From: Rhodobacter sp.
GTDB lineage: Bacteria; Pseudomonadota; Alphaproteobacteria; Rhodobacterales; Rhodobacteraceae
Length of the DNA: 64,000 nt
Direction of reading: 5' to 3'
NCBI GenBank assembly: GCA_027484985.1
Contig: JAIXRW010000018.1
Coordinates: 1-64,000 of the forward strand
Shown here: piece after piece, positions 1-9,656 of the stretch
Layout of the letters: the number at the start of each line of letters is the position of its first letter
Position numbering within the stretch: the first letter of the stretch is position 1
Notes under the pieces: generated by a model
The model's database searches: none
What the model was told of the DNA's origin: nothing
The model's input: only the letters and a program-made list of their open reading frames with translations
Position numbers and translations under genes: made by a program

Positions 1-309
<309 letters not shown>

Positions 310-690
310 AAAGAGCATAAGCTCTATCCTTGACGTCGAACCTTCGCACATCTGCTTGTCACCATAAGGCAACAAGTCAGTCTACAGTCATGTGCCAAGT
401 CGTTCTCGCGAACAACGTGACCCACAAACCGTGAAGCTGACACCTAGATCATCGGAACCTCGCGATCCCTACTAGGCCGATATGCTGCGTTCAAACGCCG
501 ATGCGCCCAAACCGCCCGCATATCCCTTCATTCATCAAATTTTCAAAGAGCGCGGACAAAAAACGAACCGCACGCTGTCACTCCAGCGCCGTCCCGCCTT
601 GCATCCAAAAACTGTTTCGCCTTGGCTTTCGCCGCCGCTCCCTTATCCCGCCATCTTCGTTTCCGCGTCTGGCCGTCTTCGGTGAAGGGC
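310..690 (-). promoter_or_regulatory. rRNA operon leader with boxA antitermination site
   Basis: This is the transcribed leader between the predicted rrn promoter and the 16S 5' end. On the minus strand positions 552-536 read CGCTCTTTGAAAATTTG, which closely matches the boxA sequence of bacterial rRNA leaders (TGCTCTTTAACA) bound by NusB/NusE. The leader should pair with the sequence after the 16S gene for RNase III processing, but that part lies outside the window. No protein gene is supported here. Confidence 0.75.
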
Positions 691-719
691 TATCTACGGA
701 CCAACGACAGAACCCGCAA
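691..719 (-). promoter_or_regulatory. predicted rrn promoter
   Basis: On the minus strand TTGCGG (719-714) and TAGATA (696-691) are separated by exactly 17 bases, giving a sigma-70-type promoter about 370 bases before the 16S 5' end. Transcription should start near 684. This is inferred from spacing and box match only. Confidence 0.6.
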
Positions 720-880
720 GAGGAAAATGACAAAGCGATGACGATTTTCCGCTTTGCCCAAGAAAAACAGGGGTCTTGCGCGGCCCTGCCCGCTTTTCCG
801 GCGGCAAGGGAGGCACGGTTTGCCGCGTGAACGCCCTCGTGCCCCCCGTTTCGCGCGACTCAGCGCGACTCGACCCGCCT

Positions 881-1864
881 TCAACCGGCCTTTCCGGCCA
901 GTTTCTCGGCCATGACGCAAAGCAGTTCGAACATGATCGACACGCCCAGCCATGCCGTCCCGCCCGCTGCATCGAAGGGCGGCGACACCTCGACCAGATC
1001 GGCGCCCACCACATCAAGCCCGCGCAGCGCCCGAACCACTTCCAGCGCGACCCATGAATTGGGTCCGCCCACTTCGGGCGTGCCGGTGCCGGGCGCAAAG
1101 GTCGGATCGACGAAATCGATGTCATAGGTGATATAGGTCGGCCCCTGCCCCACGATCGACCGCGCCTCTGCCATCACATCCTCGACCCCGCGGCGGTGCA
1201 GATCGCCCACGGGAATGATGGTGATGCCGTTGGCGGCCGCGAAGTCCCAATCCTCGCGCCCGTAAGCCGTTCCGCGGATGCCGATCAGCACATAGCGTTT
1301 GGGGTCGATCAGCCCCTCTTCCACCGCGCGGCGGAACGGAGTGCCGTGGGTATAGCGCCCCGTGCCGAAATAGACATCGTTCAGGTCGGTATGGCTGTCG
1401 AACTGGATCATGCCCACGGGCCGCGCCTTGGCGACCGACCGCAGGATGGGCAGGCTGCACAGATGGTCACCCCCGCCGGTCAACGGCAGGATACCCGCCG
1501 CGACCACGCGGTCATAGAACGCGGTCATCCGCGCCATGCTGTCCATCAGGTCACCCGGATTGGGCGACACATCCCCCAGATCGGCACAGCGGGCCAGATC
1601 GAAGGGCGCCACCCATGTCGCGCCGTTCTGGGCGCGGATCATGGTGGACAGGTCGCGCAGCTGGCGTGGCCCGTGGCGCGGGCCGGGGCGGTTGGTGGTG
1701 CCGCCATCCCATGGCGCGCCGATCAGGCCGATCTCGACATCCTTCAGACGCGGATCGTCCAGCCCCACATGCGGCAGACGCATGAAGGTGGGGATGCCCG
1801 CGAATCGTGGCAGGTCCAGCCCCGATACCGGTTTGAAGAAATCATTGCCCGCCTGCCCTGCCAT
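881..1864 (-). CDS. speB: agmatinase/guanidinobutyrase-type ureohydrolase
   Basis: Ureohydrolase of the arginase/agmatinase fold, 327 residues, which removes urea from a guanidino compound using two Mn ions. The metal-binding set is complete: GGDH (131-134), DSHTD (156-160, Ser in place of the usual Ala) and DIDFVDP (248-254). The FAGIPTFMRLP motif near residue 21 is typical of the agmatinase/guanidinobutyrase branch. The ATG at 1864 is chosen because GGGGAG lies 9 bases before it; an ATG at 1891 would add nine residues. The substrate cannot be decided: agmatine, guanidinobutyrate and guanidinopropionate enzymes share these motifs. The gene reads toward the rrn promoter with no convincing terminator between. 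Confidence 0.88.
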   Translation of the reverse strand: MAGQAGNDFFKPVSGLDLPRFAGIPTFMRLPHVGLDDPRLKDVEIGLIGAPWDGGTTNRPGPRHGPRQLRDLSTMIRAQNGATWVAPFDLARCADLGDVSPNPGDLMDSMARMTAFYDRVVAAGILPLTGGGDHLCSLPILRSVAKARPVGMIQFDSHTDLNDVYFGTGRYTHGTPFRRAVEEGLIDPKRYVLIGIRGTAYGREDWDFAAANGITIIPVGDLHRRGVEDVMAEARSIVGQGPTYITYDIDFVDPTFAPGTGTPEVGGPNSWVALEVVRALRGLDVVGADLVEVSPPFDAAGGTAWLGVSIMFELLCVMAEKLAGKAG

Positions 1865-2041
1865 TGCCCCGCACTCCCCGTTCCGGTCCATGTGCGCGCA
1901 TCAAAGCGCGGAAGGGCGCGGTTGTCAGGTCAGGAAACGACACCTCGGCCACGCTCGGCATCGGTGGCCTGCCCGTTGGGCCTTGACCAGACCGCGGCCA
2001 TGACGCCTTATCTCGCCATAGTCCGAAAGGTTAATAAAGCG

Positions 2042-2395
2042 ATGTTCTCAAAACCCGATGCCGCCGCCGCGCCGCGCCCTGCCGGAAAATCGGTTCTGGC
2101 GCATGACCTCAAGATCACCGGCGACGTGACGACGACGGGTTCTGTCGAAGTGCATGGCGTGGTCGAAGGCAATGTCGCGGCACAGGGCTTTACCATCGGG
2201 CCCGACGGAATGGTAAAAGGCACGGTCTCGGCCGAAAGCTTCGAACTCAAGGGCCGCTTCGAAGGCCGCGCCTCGACCGATACGCTGACCCTGCGCGCCA
2301 GCGCCGATGTAAAGGCCGACATCACCTATGCCGCCATCACCATCGAAAGCGGCGCCCGGATCGAAGGCCGCTTCACCAAGGCCAAGAAAGGCTAA
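2042..2395 (+). CDS. bactofilin-family cytoskeletal protein
   Basis: A 117-residue bactofilin (DUF583). The short N terminus (MFSK) is followed by hydrophobic beta-strand repeats with glycine turns (GDVTTTGSVEVHG, EGNVAAQG, KGTVSAESFEL), the pattern of the single-stranded right-handed beta-helix that polymerises without nucleotide. It ends in a basic tail (TKAKKG). Bactofilins form membrane-associated scaffolds for cell-shape and wall enzymes. The ATG at 2042 gives the family's normal length and has AAAGG 11 bases upstream; an in-frame ATG at 2000 would add 14 atypical residues. Its stop overlaps the stop region of the convergent thioesterase gene. Confidence 0.88.
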   Translation: MFSKPDAAAAPRPAGKSVLAHDLKITGDVTTTGSVEVHGVVEGNVAAQGFTIGPDGMVKGTVSAESFELKGRFEGRASTDTLTLRASADVKADITYAAITIESGARIEGRFTKAKKG

Positions 2396-2823
2396 CCTCC
2401 GCGCGGGGCCTGCGGCAACGCATAGGTCATACCCGCCCGCGCCACGGGATCGGGCTTGCCCTCGCTGAACACCAGCACATCGCCCACGGCCAGCCTGCGG
2501 CCCAGTTTCAGCAGCCGCGTCTCGGCCAGAAGATCGGCCCCCGCCTCGGGCTTGCGCAGGAAATCCATCGCCGCATTGGTGGTGACGGCCAGCGCCTCGG
2601 GCCCGATGCGCGACAGGATCGCCAGATACATCGCCACATCCGCCAGCGCGAACATCGCCGGCCCCGACACGGTGCCACCGGGGCGCAGGTGCCGCGATGC
2701 CACCCGCAACCGCAGCGTCACACCGGCCGGATCGGCGCGTTCAAGGGCGAAATCGGCGGCCACCTGCGGAAAGTCGCGCGTCAGGAATGCGGCCAGCGCC
2801 GCCTTGTCCATGGCCAGTGTCAC
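2392..2823 (-). CDS. PaaI/YiiD-like hotdog-fold thioesterase
   Basis: A 143-residue single hotdog-domain protein of the PaaI acyl-CoA thioesterase group. The sequence HLRPGGTVSGPAMFALADVAMY (about 46-67) is the hotdog helix, with the GxxxxG-P start and an acidic residue (D63) where this group has its catalytic carboxylate. A GTG start at 2823 is preferred over the ATG at 2811 because GGAGGGAAGC lies directly before the GTG. It is convergent with the bactofilin gene and shares a few bases at the stops. The natural acyl-CoA substrate is unknown. The divergent gene at 2879 is also a CoA-enzyme relative. Confidence 0.82.
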   Translation of the reverse strand: MTLAMDKAALAAFLTRDFPQVAADFALERADPAGVTLRLRVASRHLRPGGTVSGPAMFALADVAMYLAILSRIGPEALAVTTNAAMDFLRKPEAGADLLAETRLLKLGRRLAVGDVLVFSEGKPDPVARAGMTYALPQAPRGG

Positions 2824-2878
2824 GCTTCCCTCCGCCGCCGCTGCCGCCTATGCTTGGCCAAAGCGGAAGGAAAGCGCA

Positions 2879-3667
2879 ATGACCCAAGACTTGGTGATCC
2901 GCCACGATGCGGCGGGGGTGGCCACGCTGACCCTGAACGCGCCTGCCAGCCTCAATGCGCTGTCGCGGGCGATGATCGCGGCGCTGGATGCAAGCCTTGC
3001 CGCGCTGGAAACCGACCGGTCGATCCGCGTGGTGGTGCTGCGCGGGGCAGGACGGGCCTTTTGCGCGGGCCATGACCTGAAGGAAATCCAGTCCGCCCGC
3101 GCCGAGCCCGACAAAGGCGCCGCCGCCTTTGCCGCCCTGTTCGACGCCTGCGCCGCGATGATGAGCCGGATCCCCGCCCTGCCCCAACCCGTGATTGCCG
3201 AGGTGCAGGGCATCGCCACCGCCGCAGGCTGCCAGCTTGCCGCCAGTTGCGACCTCGTCACCGCCGCCACCGATGCGCGCTTCGGCGTGAACGGGGTGAA
3301 TATCGGTCTGTTCTGTTCCACCCCGATGGTCGCACTCTCGCGCAAGGTGCCGCCCTCAACCGCCTTTGAAATGCTGGTGACGGGCGAGTTTTTGTCCGCC
3401 GACCGCGCACAGGCGGCGGGTCTGGTCAACCGCGTGTTCCCGCCCGATGCGCTGTCCGAGGGCACGCAGACCCTTGCCCGCCAGATCGCCGGAAAACTGA
3501 CCGCCGCGGTCAAGATCGGCAAGCGCGGCTTTTACGACCAGCTCGGCCTGCCACTGGCACAGGCCTATGCCCTGACGGGGGCGAACATGGTCGAGAACCT
3601 CGCTTGGCGCGATACCGAGGAAGGCATCGCCGCCTTCCTGGAAAAGCGCAAACCCGACTGGGCCTAG
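2879..3667 (+). CDS. enoyl-CoA hydratase/isomerase family protein (ECHDC3-like)
   Basis: A 262-residue crotonase-fold protein. Both oxyanion-hole segments are present: AGHDLKE (63-69) and GIATAAGC (111-118). The two catalytic glutamates of classical enoyl-CoA hydratases are not seen: FGVNGVNIGLFCSTPM (135-150) replaces the usual PE and the second Glu segment. That sequence resembles the ECHDC3 branch, so hydratase activity on ordinary enoyl-CoA is doubtful. The ATG at 2879 has GGAAGG about 8 bases upstream. A different start further upstream would run through the divergent thioesterase start. It is followed by an array of four hairpins. Confidence 0.85.
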   Translation: MTQDLVIRHDAAGVATLTLNAPASLNALSRAMIAALDASLAALETDRSIRVVVLRGAGRAFCAGHDLKEIQSARAEPDKGAAAFAALFDACAAMMSRIPALPQPVIAEVQGIATAAGCQLAASCDLVTAATDARFGVNGVNIGLFCSTPMVALSRKVPPSTAFEMLVTGEFLSADRAQAAGLVNRVFPPDALSEGTQTLARQIAGKLTAAVKIGKRGFYDQLGLPLAQAYALTGANMVENLAWRDTEEGIAAFLEKRKPDWA

Positions 3668-3778
3668 GCGAAGTCTGACGCAGACTTCGCGACGGAATTT
3701 GACGCAAATTCCGGTCTCCCACCGTGGGGTTCCGGAAAATGCGCCATTTTCCGGCGCGGACTCTGCGTCAGAGTCCGC
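3668..3778. repeat. array of four perfect hairpins with a shared centre, probable bidirectional terminator
   Basis: Four perfect inverted repeats lie in 111 bases between two convergent genes: 3668-3690 (GCGAAGTCTG arms, loop ACG), 3693-3713 (CGGAATTTG arms, loop ACG), 3732-3754 (CCGGAAAATG arms, loop CGC) and 3756-3778 (GCGGACTCTG arms, loop CGT). The stems differ in sequence but every arm ends in TG at the loop, and three of the loops are ACG or its complement CGT, so the centre TGACGCA/TGCGTCA is conserved. A weaker fifth hairpin (CAAATC...GATTTTG) lies at about 3795-3816. Position suggests a terminator for both genes. Confidence 0.8.
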
Positions 3779-3819
3779 TTACCCCGCCTGCCGCACAAAT
3801 CTTCAGACGGATTTTGGCC

Positions 3820-6135
3820 CTAACGCCCGAACTTGCCCTTCAATGCATCGGCAAAGGCATTGCCCGCGCCTGGCTCGGCCTTGGGCACGGCCTGCATCGG
3901 CCCCCCCCGCGGCGCAGGCTTGCCCGCAGGCCCGCGTTCACGCACGGCTTCCCGCGCCTCGCCCGACTGGCTTTTCATCGTCAGACCGATCCGCTTGCGC
4001 GCCACATCGACCTCGACCACCCGCACCTTGACCACATCGCCCGCTTTCACCACGGCATGCGGGTCCTTGACAAAACTGTCGGCCAACTGGCTCACATGCA
4101 CCAGCCCGTCCTGATGCACCCCGATATCGACAAAGGCGCCAAAGGCCGCCACATTGGTGACCGTGCCTTCCAGCAACATCCCCGGTTTCAGGTCGCGGAT
4201 TTCGTTCACGCCTTCGGCAAAGGACGCCGTCTTGAAGCTTGGGCGCGGGTCGCGGCCGGGTTTTTCCAGTTCCGCCAGAATGTCCTTCACCGTGGGCAGG
4301 CCGAAACGATCATCGACAAAACGCTTCGGATCGACCGCCTTCAATGCCGCCGCATCCCCCATCAGGCTGCGGATATCGCGCCCGCAGGCCGCCACGATCC
4401 GCCGCGCCACGTCATAGGCCTCGGGGTGGACCGATGACGCATCCAGCGGCTCTTTCCCCCCCGCAATCCGCAAAAACCCCGCCGCCTGTTCAAACGCCTT
4501 GGGCCCCAGCCGCGCCACTTTCAGCAATTCGCGCCGCGTGGCAAAGGGCCCGTTCGCATCACGATGGGTCACGATGGCCTCGGCCAGCGATGGCCCCACC
4601 CCCGACACCCGCGCCAGCAGCGGGGCGGAGGCGGTGTTCAGGTCCACCCCCACCGCGTTCACCGCATCTTCCACCACCGCTTCCAGCGACCGGCCCAGCC
4701 GCGACTGGTCAACATCATGCTGGTATTGCCCCACGCCGATCGATTTGGGCTCGATCTTCACCAGTTCCGCCAGCGGGTCTTGCAGCCGCCGCGCGATGCT
4801 GACCGCGCCCCGCAAGGAAACGTCCAGATCGGGAAACTCTTTCGCCGCCAATTCTGACGCGGAATAGACCGAAGCCCCCGCTTCCGACACGATCACCTTC
4901 ACGGGCTTCTCGGTCCCCGGCAAAACGGCCAGCAGATCGGCCACCATCTTCTCGGTCTCGCGGCTTGCCGTGCCGTTGCCGATGGCGATCAGCTTCACGC
5001 CATGGCGGGCGATCAGTTGCGCAATCGCCACCTGCGCCCCGCGCAGATCGTTCTTGGGCTGGAACGGATAGACCGTATCTGTCGCCACGACCTTTCCGGT
5101 CGCATCCACCACCGCAACCTTCACCCCCGTCCGTATCCCGGGGTCCAGCCCCATCGTGGCCTTGCCCCCCGCAGGGGCGGCCAGCAATAGCGCCTTCAGG
5201 TTCCGCGCGAAAACCGCAATCGCCTCTTCCTCGGCCCGCTCGCGCATCTCGCTCATCAGGTCGAGCGTCAGCGAGGTGCGGATCTTCACCCGCCACGCCC
5301 AGGCCGCCGCCTCGCGCAGCCAGCGGTCCCCCGCACCCGCCGTTGCCGCGGCCAAGGCCGCACCACAGGCCCGTTCTGCAGGGCTTTCGCCGCGCGGCGC
5401 ATCGGCATCAACCTCAAGATCGAGGGTCAAAAACCCCTCGTTGCGCCCGCGCAGCATGGCCAGCACACGGTGCGACGGCGCCCCTGCCCAGGGTTCGGAA
5501 TGTGCGAAATAGTCCGAAAACTTCGCCCCTTCCGCCTCTTTGCCCTCAACCACCTTGGCCACCAGCCGCGCCACCTGCTTCATATGCCCGCGCAAACGGC
5601 CCAGCAGGGCGGCATCCTCGGCCAGCCCTTCGGCCACGATATCCCGCGCCCCTTCCAGCGCCGCCTTCACATCCGCCACGGCGGGGGTGACGTATCCCGC
5701 GGCCAGCGCGGCAGGGTCCGCCGCCCGGTCGGCCAGAATCGCATCGACCAGCGGCTGAAGCCCGTTTTCCCGCGCGATCATCGCCTTGGTGCGGCGCTTG
5801 GGCTTGTAGGGCAGGTAGATGTCTTCCAGCGCGGCCTTGGTATCGGCCTTCAGGATCGACGCCTCCAAAACATCGGTCAGCTTGCCCTGTTCGCGGATCG
5901 ATGACAGGATTGCCGCCCGCCGCGCCTCCATCTCGCGCAAATAGGCCAACCGCTCCGACAGGCTGCGCAGCTGGGTATCATCCAGCCCCCCCGTCACCTC
6001 CTTGCGGTAGCGCGCGACAAAGGGCACCGTGGCCCCTTCGTCCAACAGCCCGATGGCCGCCACCACCTGCGCCGGTTGCGCCCCGATCTCGGCGGCGATG
6101 ACATGCGGGATACGGCGGGCGGCGTCTGGCAACAT
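3820..6135 (-). CDS. tex: Tex family S1 RNA-binding transcription accessory protein
   Basis: A full-length 771-residue Tex protein. It has the N-terminal helical Tex domain with VARYRKE near residue 40, the YqgF/RNase H-like domain (GLDPGIRTG near 330), helix-hairpin-helix repeats ([18 protein letters not shown] near 495-515), and a C-terminal S1 domain ([21 protein letters not shown], about 645-665). The last 40 residues are a Pro/Gly/Lys-rich tail. Tex binds nucleic acids and the transcription machinery; its exact role is not settled. The ATG at 6135 gives the standard N terminus ([19 protein letters not shown]). It stands alone, transcribed toward the hairpin array. Confidence 0.95.
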   Translation of the reverse strand: MLPDAARRIPHVIAAEIGAQPAQVVAAIGLLDEGATVPFVARYRKEVTGGLDDTQLRSLSERLAYLREMEARRAAILSSIREQGKLTDVLEASILKADTKAALEDIYLPYKPKRRTKAMIARENGLQPLVDAILADRAADPAALAAGYVTPAVADVKAALEGARDIVAEGLAEDAALLGRLRGHMKQVARLVAKVVEGKEAEGAKFSDYFAHSEPWAGAPSHRVLAMLRGRNEGFLTLDLEVDADAPRGESPAERACGAALAAATAGAGDRWLREAAAWAWRVKIRTSLTLDLMSEMRERAEEEAIAVFARNLKALLLAAPAGGKATMGLDPGIRTGVKVAVVDATGKVVATDTVYPFQPKNDLRGAQVAIAQLIARHGVKLIAIGNGTASRETEKMVADLLAVLPGTEKPVKVIVSEAGASVYSASELAAKEFPDLDVSLRGAVSIARRLQDPLAELVKIEPKSIGVGQYQHDVDQSRLGRSLEAVVEDAVNAVGVDLNTASAPLLARVSGVGPSLAEAIVTHRDANGPFATRRELLKVARLGPKAFEQAAGFLRIAGGKEPLDASSVHPEAYDVARRIVAACGRDIRSLMGDAAALKAVDPKRFVDDRFGLPTVKDILAELEKPGRDPRPSFKTASFAEGVNEIRDLKPGMLLEGTVTNVAAFGAFVDIGVHQDGLVHVSQLADSFVKDPHAVVKAGDVVKVRVVEVDVARKRIGLTMKSQSGEAREAVRERGPAGKPAPRGGPMQAVPKAEPGAGNAFADALKGKFGR

Positions 6136-6205
6136 GGGACAGGTCTTTCAACGACTCGGGGGCCGCGACCATAGCGGCAGCCCCCGCAGCCGCCAAGCCC
6201 GCGCC

Positions 6206-7111
6206 TTACAGGATAAAGTCGCTTGCCGTCAGGGTATAAAGCCCGTTCAGCTTGATCGCAGCCTCGGCCGAGCTGTTTGCATCCGTATCGATCCAGACCA
6301 TCGTGTAATCATTCACGGTTCCGGCCAGATCGAATTTCTGGAACCTGACCTCGCCCGCGCTGGCTGAACCAAAAGCCGCCGTGCCGCGGAACACAAAGAC
6401 GTCATTGGTGCCACCCGTGGCGGCAAAGGCATCGATGGCCGACAGGTCGATCTTGTCCACCCCCTTGGCAAAATCGCGGATCGCATCGGCGGTAACGGCC
6501 GTAGCCCCCGTCTCGTTGGCGCGGCTGAAAATGAACCTGTCGCTGCCGATGCCGCCAACCACAACGTCACGCCCCAACCCGCCGTAAAGCAGGTCATCGC
6601 CGCTGCCGCCATCAATCGTATCGGCCCCGCCATTGCCCCGCATCGTATCATTGCCGCCAAGGCCAAAAATGCGATCGCCCTCGGCGCTCATGTCGAATGT
6701 ATCCGCACCGGCAAGGGCGGCATTGATCAGCGCATAGTCATCTGCGGTGCCAGCCGTCTGGGCCGCCCGGTACAGGCCGGCCGCCGACAGCGACACATCC
6801 TGAAACGCATAGGCCGGCGCGTAACCCGACCCAGTCCAGTATGACGCGACATACCCCGTGACAACACCGCCCGTCACGCTGCCTTGCTGGTTCATAGTGA
6901 TCCCGGTGCCACCAAAGACACTGCTATAGGTGCCAGTGCCATCGTCCCAGACCACCTCATAGACGTCCTGATAGGTCCGGCCATACAGGGTAAAATTGAT
7001 GTTGTCTTCGTAATTGACATTGATCGAGTTGATCGACAGTTGCGACAGATCAAGAAAATTCTGGTCAAATCCGACACGCGCAGAAATATAGGCCACAGGC
7101 ACACTCCACAT
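6206..7111 (-). CDS. small RTX-repeat calcium-binding protein, likely type I secreted
   Basis: A 301-residue acidic protein without an N-terminal signal peptide. Residues about 150-190 contain glycine/aspartate nonapeptides (LGGNDTMRG, GGADTIDGG, SGDDLLYGG, LGRDVVVGG), the calcium-binding beta-roll of RTX proteins. The segment after it (DRFIFSRANETG...DAIRDFAKGVDKIDLSAIDA) matches the peptidase M10 serralysin C-terminal domain that precedes type I secretion signals. No HExxH protease motif is present, so it is not a serralysin. The N-terminal 130 residues are unrecognised. No hlyB/hlyD-type exporter is nearby. Function could be adhesion or surface-layer related; this is inference. Confidence 0.75.
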   Translation of the reverse strand: MWSVPVAYISARVGFDQNFLDLSQLSINSINVNYEDNINFTLYGRTYQDVYEVVWDDGTGTYSSVFGGTGITMNQQGSVTGGVVTGYVASYWTGSGYAPAYAFQDVSLSAAGLYRAAQTAGTADDYALINAALAGADTFDMSAEGDRIFGLGGNDTMRGNGGADTIDGGSGDDLLYGGLGRDVVVGGIGSDRFIFSRANETGATAVTADAIRDFAKGVDKIDLSAIDAFAATGGTNDVFVFRGTAAFGSASAGEVRFQKFDLAGTVNDYTMVWIDTDANSSAEAAIKLNGLYTLTASDFIL

Positions 7112-7369
7112 AGTTAATTCTTACACCTTAGGTGCGCCTGAAAACGCCTTCAAGAAAATAAGTATATCCGAAAGGCGACAGAAACCCATCCCCGCCCCAC
7201 ATGTTGCGCCCGTGGCCGAACGCATCGCGGCGCGCTGTCTGGCAGGCACCGGCCACGCCCTGCCACAGCCTCTGGCCGCTGCCGCCGCGCCCGAACCGGC
7301 CAGAACCCTCGCCCCGCGCGGCTTTGCCTTTCCGCGCCGCTCCGGTCTAGACTGGGGCGTCACCAACGG

Positions 7370-8101
7370 ATGCCCGCCCCGATGCCCGATCTCCTGCTCC
7401 GCATCGCCTCATGGAATATCCACAAGGGCGTGGGCGCCGACCGCCGCCGCGACCTGCTGCGCACCGCCGAGGTGATGCAGGACCTGCATCCCGACATCCT
7501 CGCCCTGCAAGAGGCCGACCGTCGCTTTGGCGACCGCGCGGGCTTGCTCGACCTTGACCATATCCGCCACGCCAGCGGGCTGCACGCCGTGCTGCCCGAT
7601 ACGCCCGGCCCCTCGCATGGCTGGCATGGCAACCTGATCTTCGTGCGCGATGCCGTGGTCGAAACCGTGCTGCCCCTGCCTCTTCCGGGGCTGGAACCGC
7701 GCGGCGCGCTGGTGGCCGATCTGGCCCTGCATGGCAGGCCGCTGCGGGTGGTGGGCATCCATATGGGCCTGCTTGCCACCTCGCGCCGCGCGCAGGCCCA
7801 TGCGCTGCTCGACCGTCTCTCGCGGCTACCCCCGCGCCCGACGCTGCTGATGGGCGACATGAACGAATGGCGCACGGGCCCGAACGCCCCCATCGCGGCG
7901 CTTGACCGGCTGTTCCACGCCCCGCCCCCCGTCCGCAGCTTTCCCGCCCGCCTGCCCGTGCTGCCACTCGACCGCATGATGGCGACCCGCGACCTTACGC
8001 TCACCGACCTTGCCGTGCATGACACGCCGCTCGCCCGCCGCGCCTCGGACCACCTGCCCCTCACGGCACGGCTGGCCCTGCCCGCAGGGGCGGCCAGATG
8101 A
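7370..8101 (+). CDS. endonuclease/exonuclease/phosphatase family protein
   Basis: A 243-residue protein of the EEP fold (DNase I / exonuclease III / phosphatase family). Motifs seen are ASWNIHKG near residue 13 (catalytic Asn), LALQEAD near 44 (metal Glu), MGDMNEW near 162 (metal Asp/Asn) and SDHLPL near 227 (catalytic Asp-His). The start at 7370 or the ATG at 7382 are both possible; no strong ribosome site is visible. It overlaps the next gene by four bases (ATGA), and the two probably form one operon. EEP proteins beside phospholipase D-like proteins are common in proteobacteria; phosphodiesterase action on lipid or nucleic acid substrates is inferred. Confidence 0.85.
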   Translation: MPAPMPDLLLRIASWNIHKGVGADRRRDLLRTAEVMQDLHPDILALQEADRRFGDRAGLLDLDHIRHASGLHAVLPDTPGPSHGWHGNLIFVRDAVVETVLPLPLPGLEPRGALVADLALHGRPLRVVGIHMGLLATSRRAQAHALLDRLSRLPPRPTLLMGDMNEWRTGPNAPIAALDRLFHAPPPVRSFPARLPVLPLDRMMATRDLTLTDLAVHDTPLARRASDHLPLTARLALPAGAAR

Positions 8102-9642
8102 TCACCACGCTTGCGGCATGGATCGTCATTCTCGGCCTCGCCACGCTCGCCGCCTCGCTGCTGACGCTGCGCTCCTATACCCGCTTTGCCAAAAAGGCGC
8201 GGGGGCCGAACAGCTTTGCCCTGCCGCTGCCCGACCATGGCCCCGAAACCGACCTTGACCGCCTGCTCGCCCCCCTTATCGCCGCCCATCCCGACCAGAA
8301 CGGCCTGTCGAACATCCTCGACCACAAACGCGCCTTCGCTGCCCGCGCCCTTGCCACCCGCACGGCGGGGCGCAGCCTCGACATGATCTATTACATCTGG
8401 ACGACCGACACCTCGGGCTGGCTGCTCCTTGCCGAACTGCTCGACGCGGCAGATCGCGGCGTGCGCGTGCGGCTTTTGCTCGACGATGTGAATGTCCAGG
8501 GCTTCGACCTTGCCTTCCTCGGCCTCAACCAACACCCGAATGTCGAGGTGCGCCTGTTCAACCCCGTGATGAACCGCGGCCACTGGCTGCGCCGCGGGGC
8601 CGAATTCGCCCTTGGCCTGTCGCGCTTCAACCGCCGCATGCACGGCAAGGTCTGGATCGCGGATGGACGCCTTGCCATCCTCGGCGGGCGGAACGTGGGC
8701 GACACCTATTTCGGCGCGCCCGGATCGGGGGCGCGGCTGTCCCACGATGCCGATGTGGTGCTGGCAGGCCCGCTCGTGCAATCGGCCGAACAGGTGTTCG
8801 ATACCTACTGGAACCTCGGCCTCTCGCTGCCCATCCTCACCTTGTGGAAATCCTTCCGCATCCCGATGGCCCGCTACCGCCGCCGCGTCGCCCGCCACGC
8901 CAACGCCCCCCTGTCCGTGCAATACAGGGCCGAGGCGATGGCCAGCCATACGGCGCAAAGCCTGCTGGCCGCCCCCCTGCGCTTCACCCCCGATGCCGCA
9001 TTGCTGGCCGACCCGCCCGAAAAAGCCTTTGGCCGCCGCAAGGGGCCTTGGCTGCTCGACCGGATCGAAACCCTGCTGACCGGCGCGCAGCGCGAGGTTC
9101 TTCTGACCACCCCCTATTTCGTCCCCGGCCGCCCCGGCCTGAAAATCCTGACCGACCTTGCCGAACGCGGCGTGGCGGTCAAGGTGCTCACGAACTCCCT
9201 CGCCGCGACTGACCTCTTCACCGTCCATGCCGCCTATCGCAGCTACCGCTTCCCCCTCGTGGCGGCAGGGGCCGCGCTTTACGAATTCGCCCCGCCCCGC
9301 GGCACAAGGCGCAAGCGGGCGCTGCTGCATTCCAAGGTCTTCGTGATCGACAGCGAACAGGCGCTGGTTGGATCGCATAATTTCGACCTGCGCTCGGCCT
9401 ATATCAATATCGAACTGGGCCTTCTGTTCCGCGAACCCGCCCTCGTGGCTGAACTGCGCAACCATTTCGCTTTCCAGACCCAGCCCGCCAATGCCTTTTC
9501 CGTCACCGCACGCGGCGGCGCCCTGCACTGGAACGTGGTTGAGGATGGCCGCGAGGGCCGCGAAATCGCCGAACCCGAAGCCTCGCTCTTCCGCCGCCTC
9601 ATGGCAGGCCTGATCGCCCGTCTGCCGCATGACTGGTTCTGA
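8098..9642 (+). CDS. phospholipase D-like / cardiolipin synthase-like protein
   Basis: A 514-residue protein with one N-terminal membrane segment (about 5-22) and two HKD motifs: HGKVWIAD (H182, K184, D189) and HSKVFVID (H411, K413, D418), both followed by GG/GS-x-N. Two HKD half-sites make one active site that works through a phospho-histidine. Length and membrane anchor resemble YmdC/ClsC-type cardiolipin synthases. The ATG overlaps the TGA of the preceding EEP-family gene, so the pair is translationally coupled. A large inverted repeat follows. Cardiolipin synthase is the most likely role, but other phosphodiesterases share the fold. Confidence 0.87.
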   Translation: MITTLAAWIVILGLATLAASLLTLRSYTRFAKKARGPNSFALPLPDHGPETDLDRLLAPLIAAHPDQNGLSNILDHKRAFAARALATRTAGRSLDMIYYIWTTDTSGWLLLAELLDAADRGVRVRLLLDDVNVQGFDLAFLGLNQHPNVEVRLFNPVMNRGHWLRRGAEFALGLSRFNRRMHGKVWIADGRLAILGGRNVGDTYFGAPGSGARLSHDADVVLAGPLVQSAEQVFDTYWNLGLSLPILTLWKSFRIPMARYRRRVARHANAPLSVQYRAEAMASHTAQSLLAAPLRFTPDAALLADPPEKAFGRRKGPWLLDRIETLLTGAQREVLLTTPYFVPGRPGLKILTDLAERGVAVKVLTNSLAATDLFTVHAAYRSYRFPLVAAGAALYEFAPPRGTRRKRALLHSKVFVIDSEQALVGSHNFDLRSAYINIELGLLFREPALVAELRNHFAFQTQPANAFSVTARGGALHWNVVEDGREGREIAEPEASLFRRLMAGLIARLPHDWF

Positions 9643-9656
9643 CCCCACCGTCGCGC

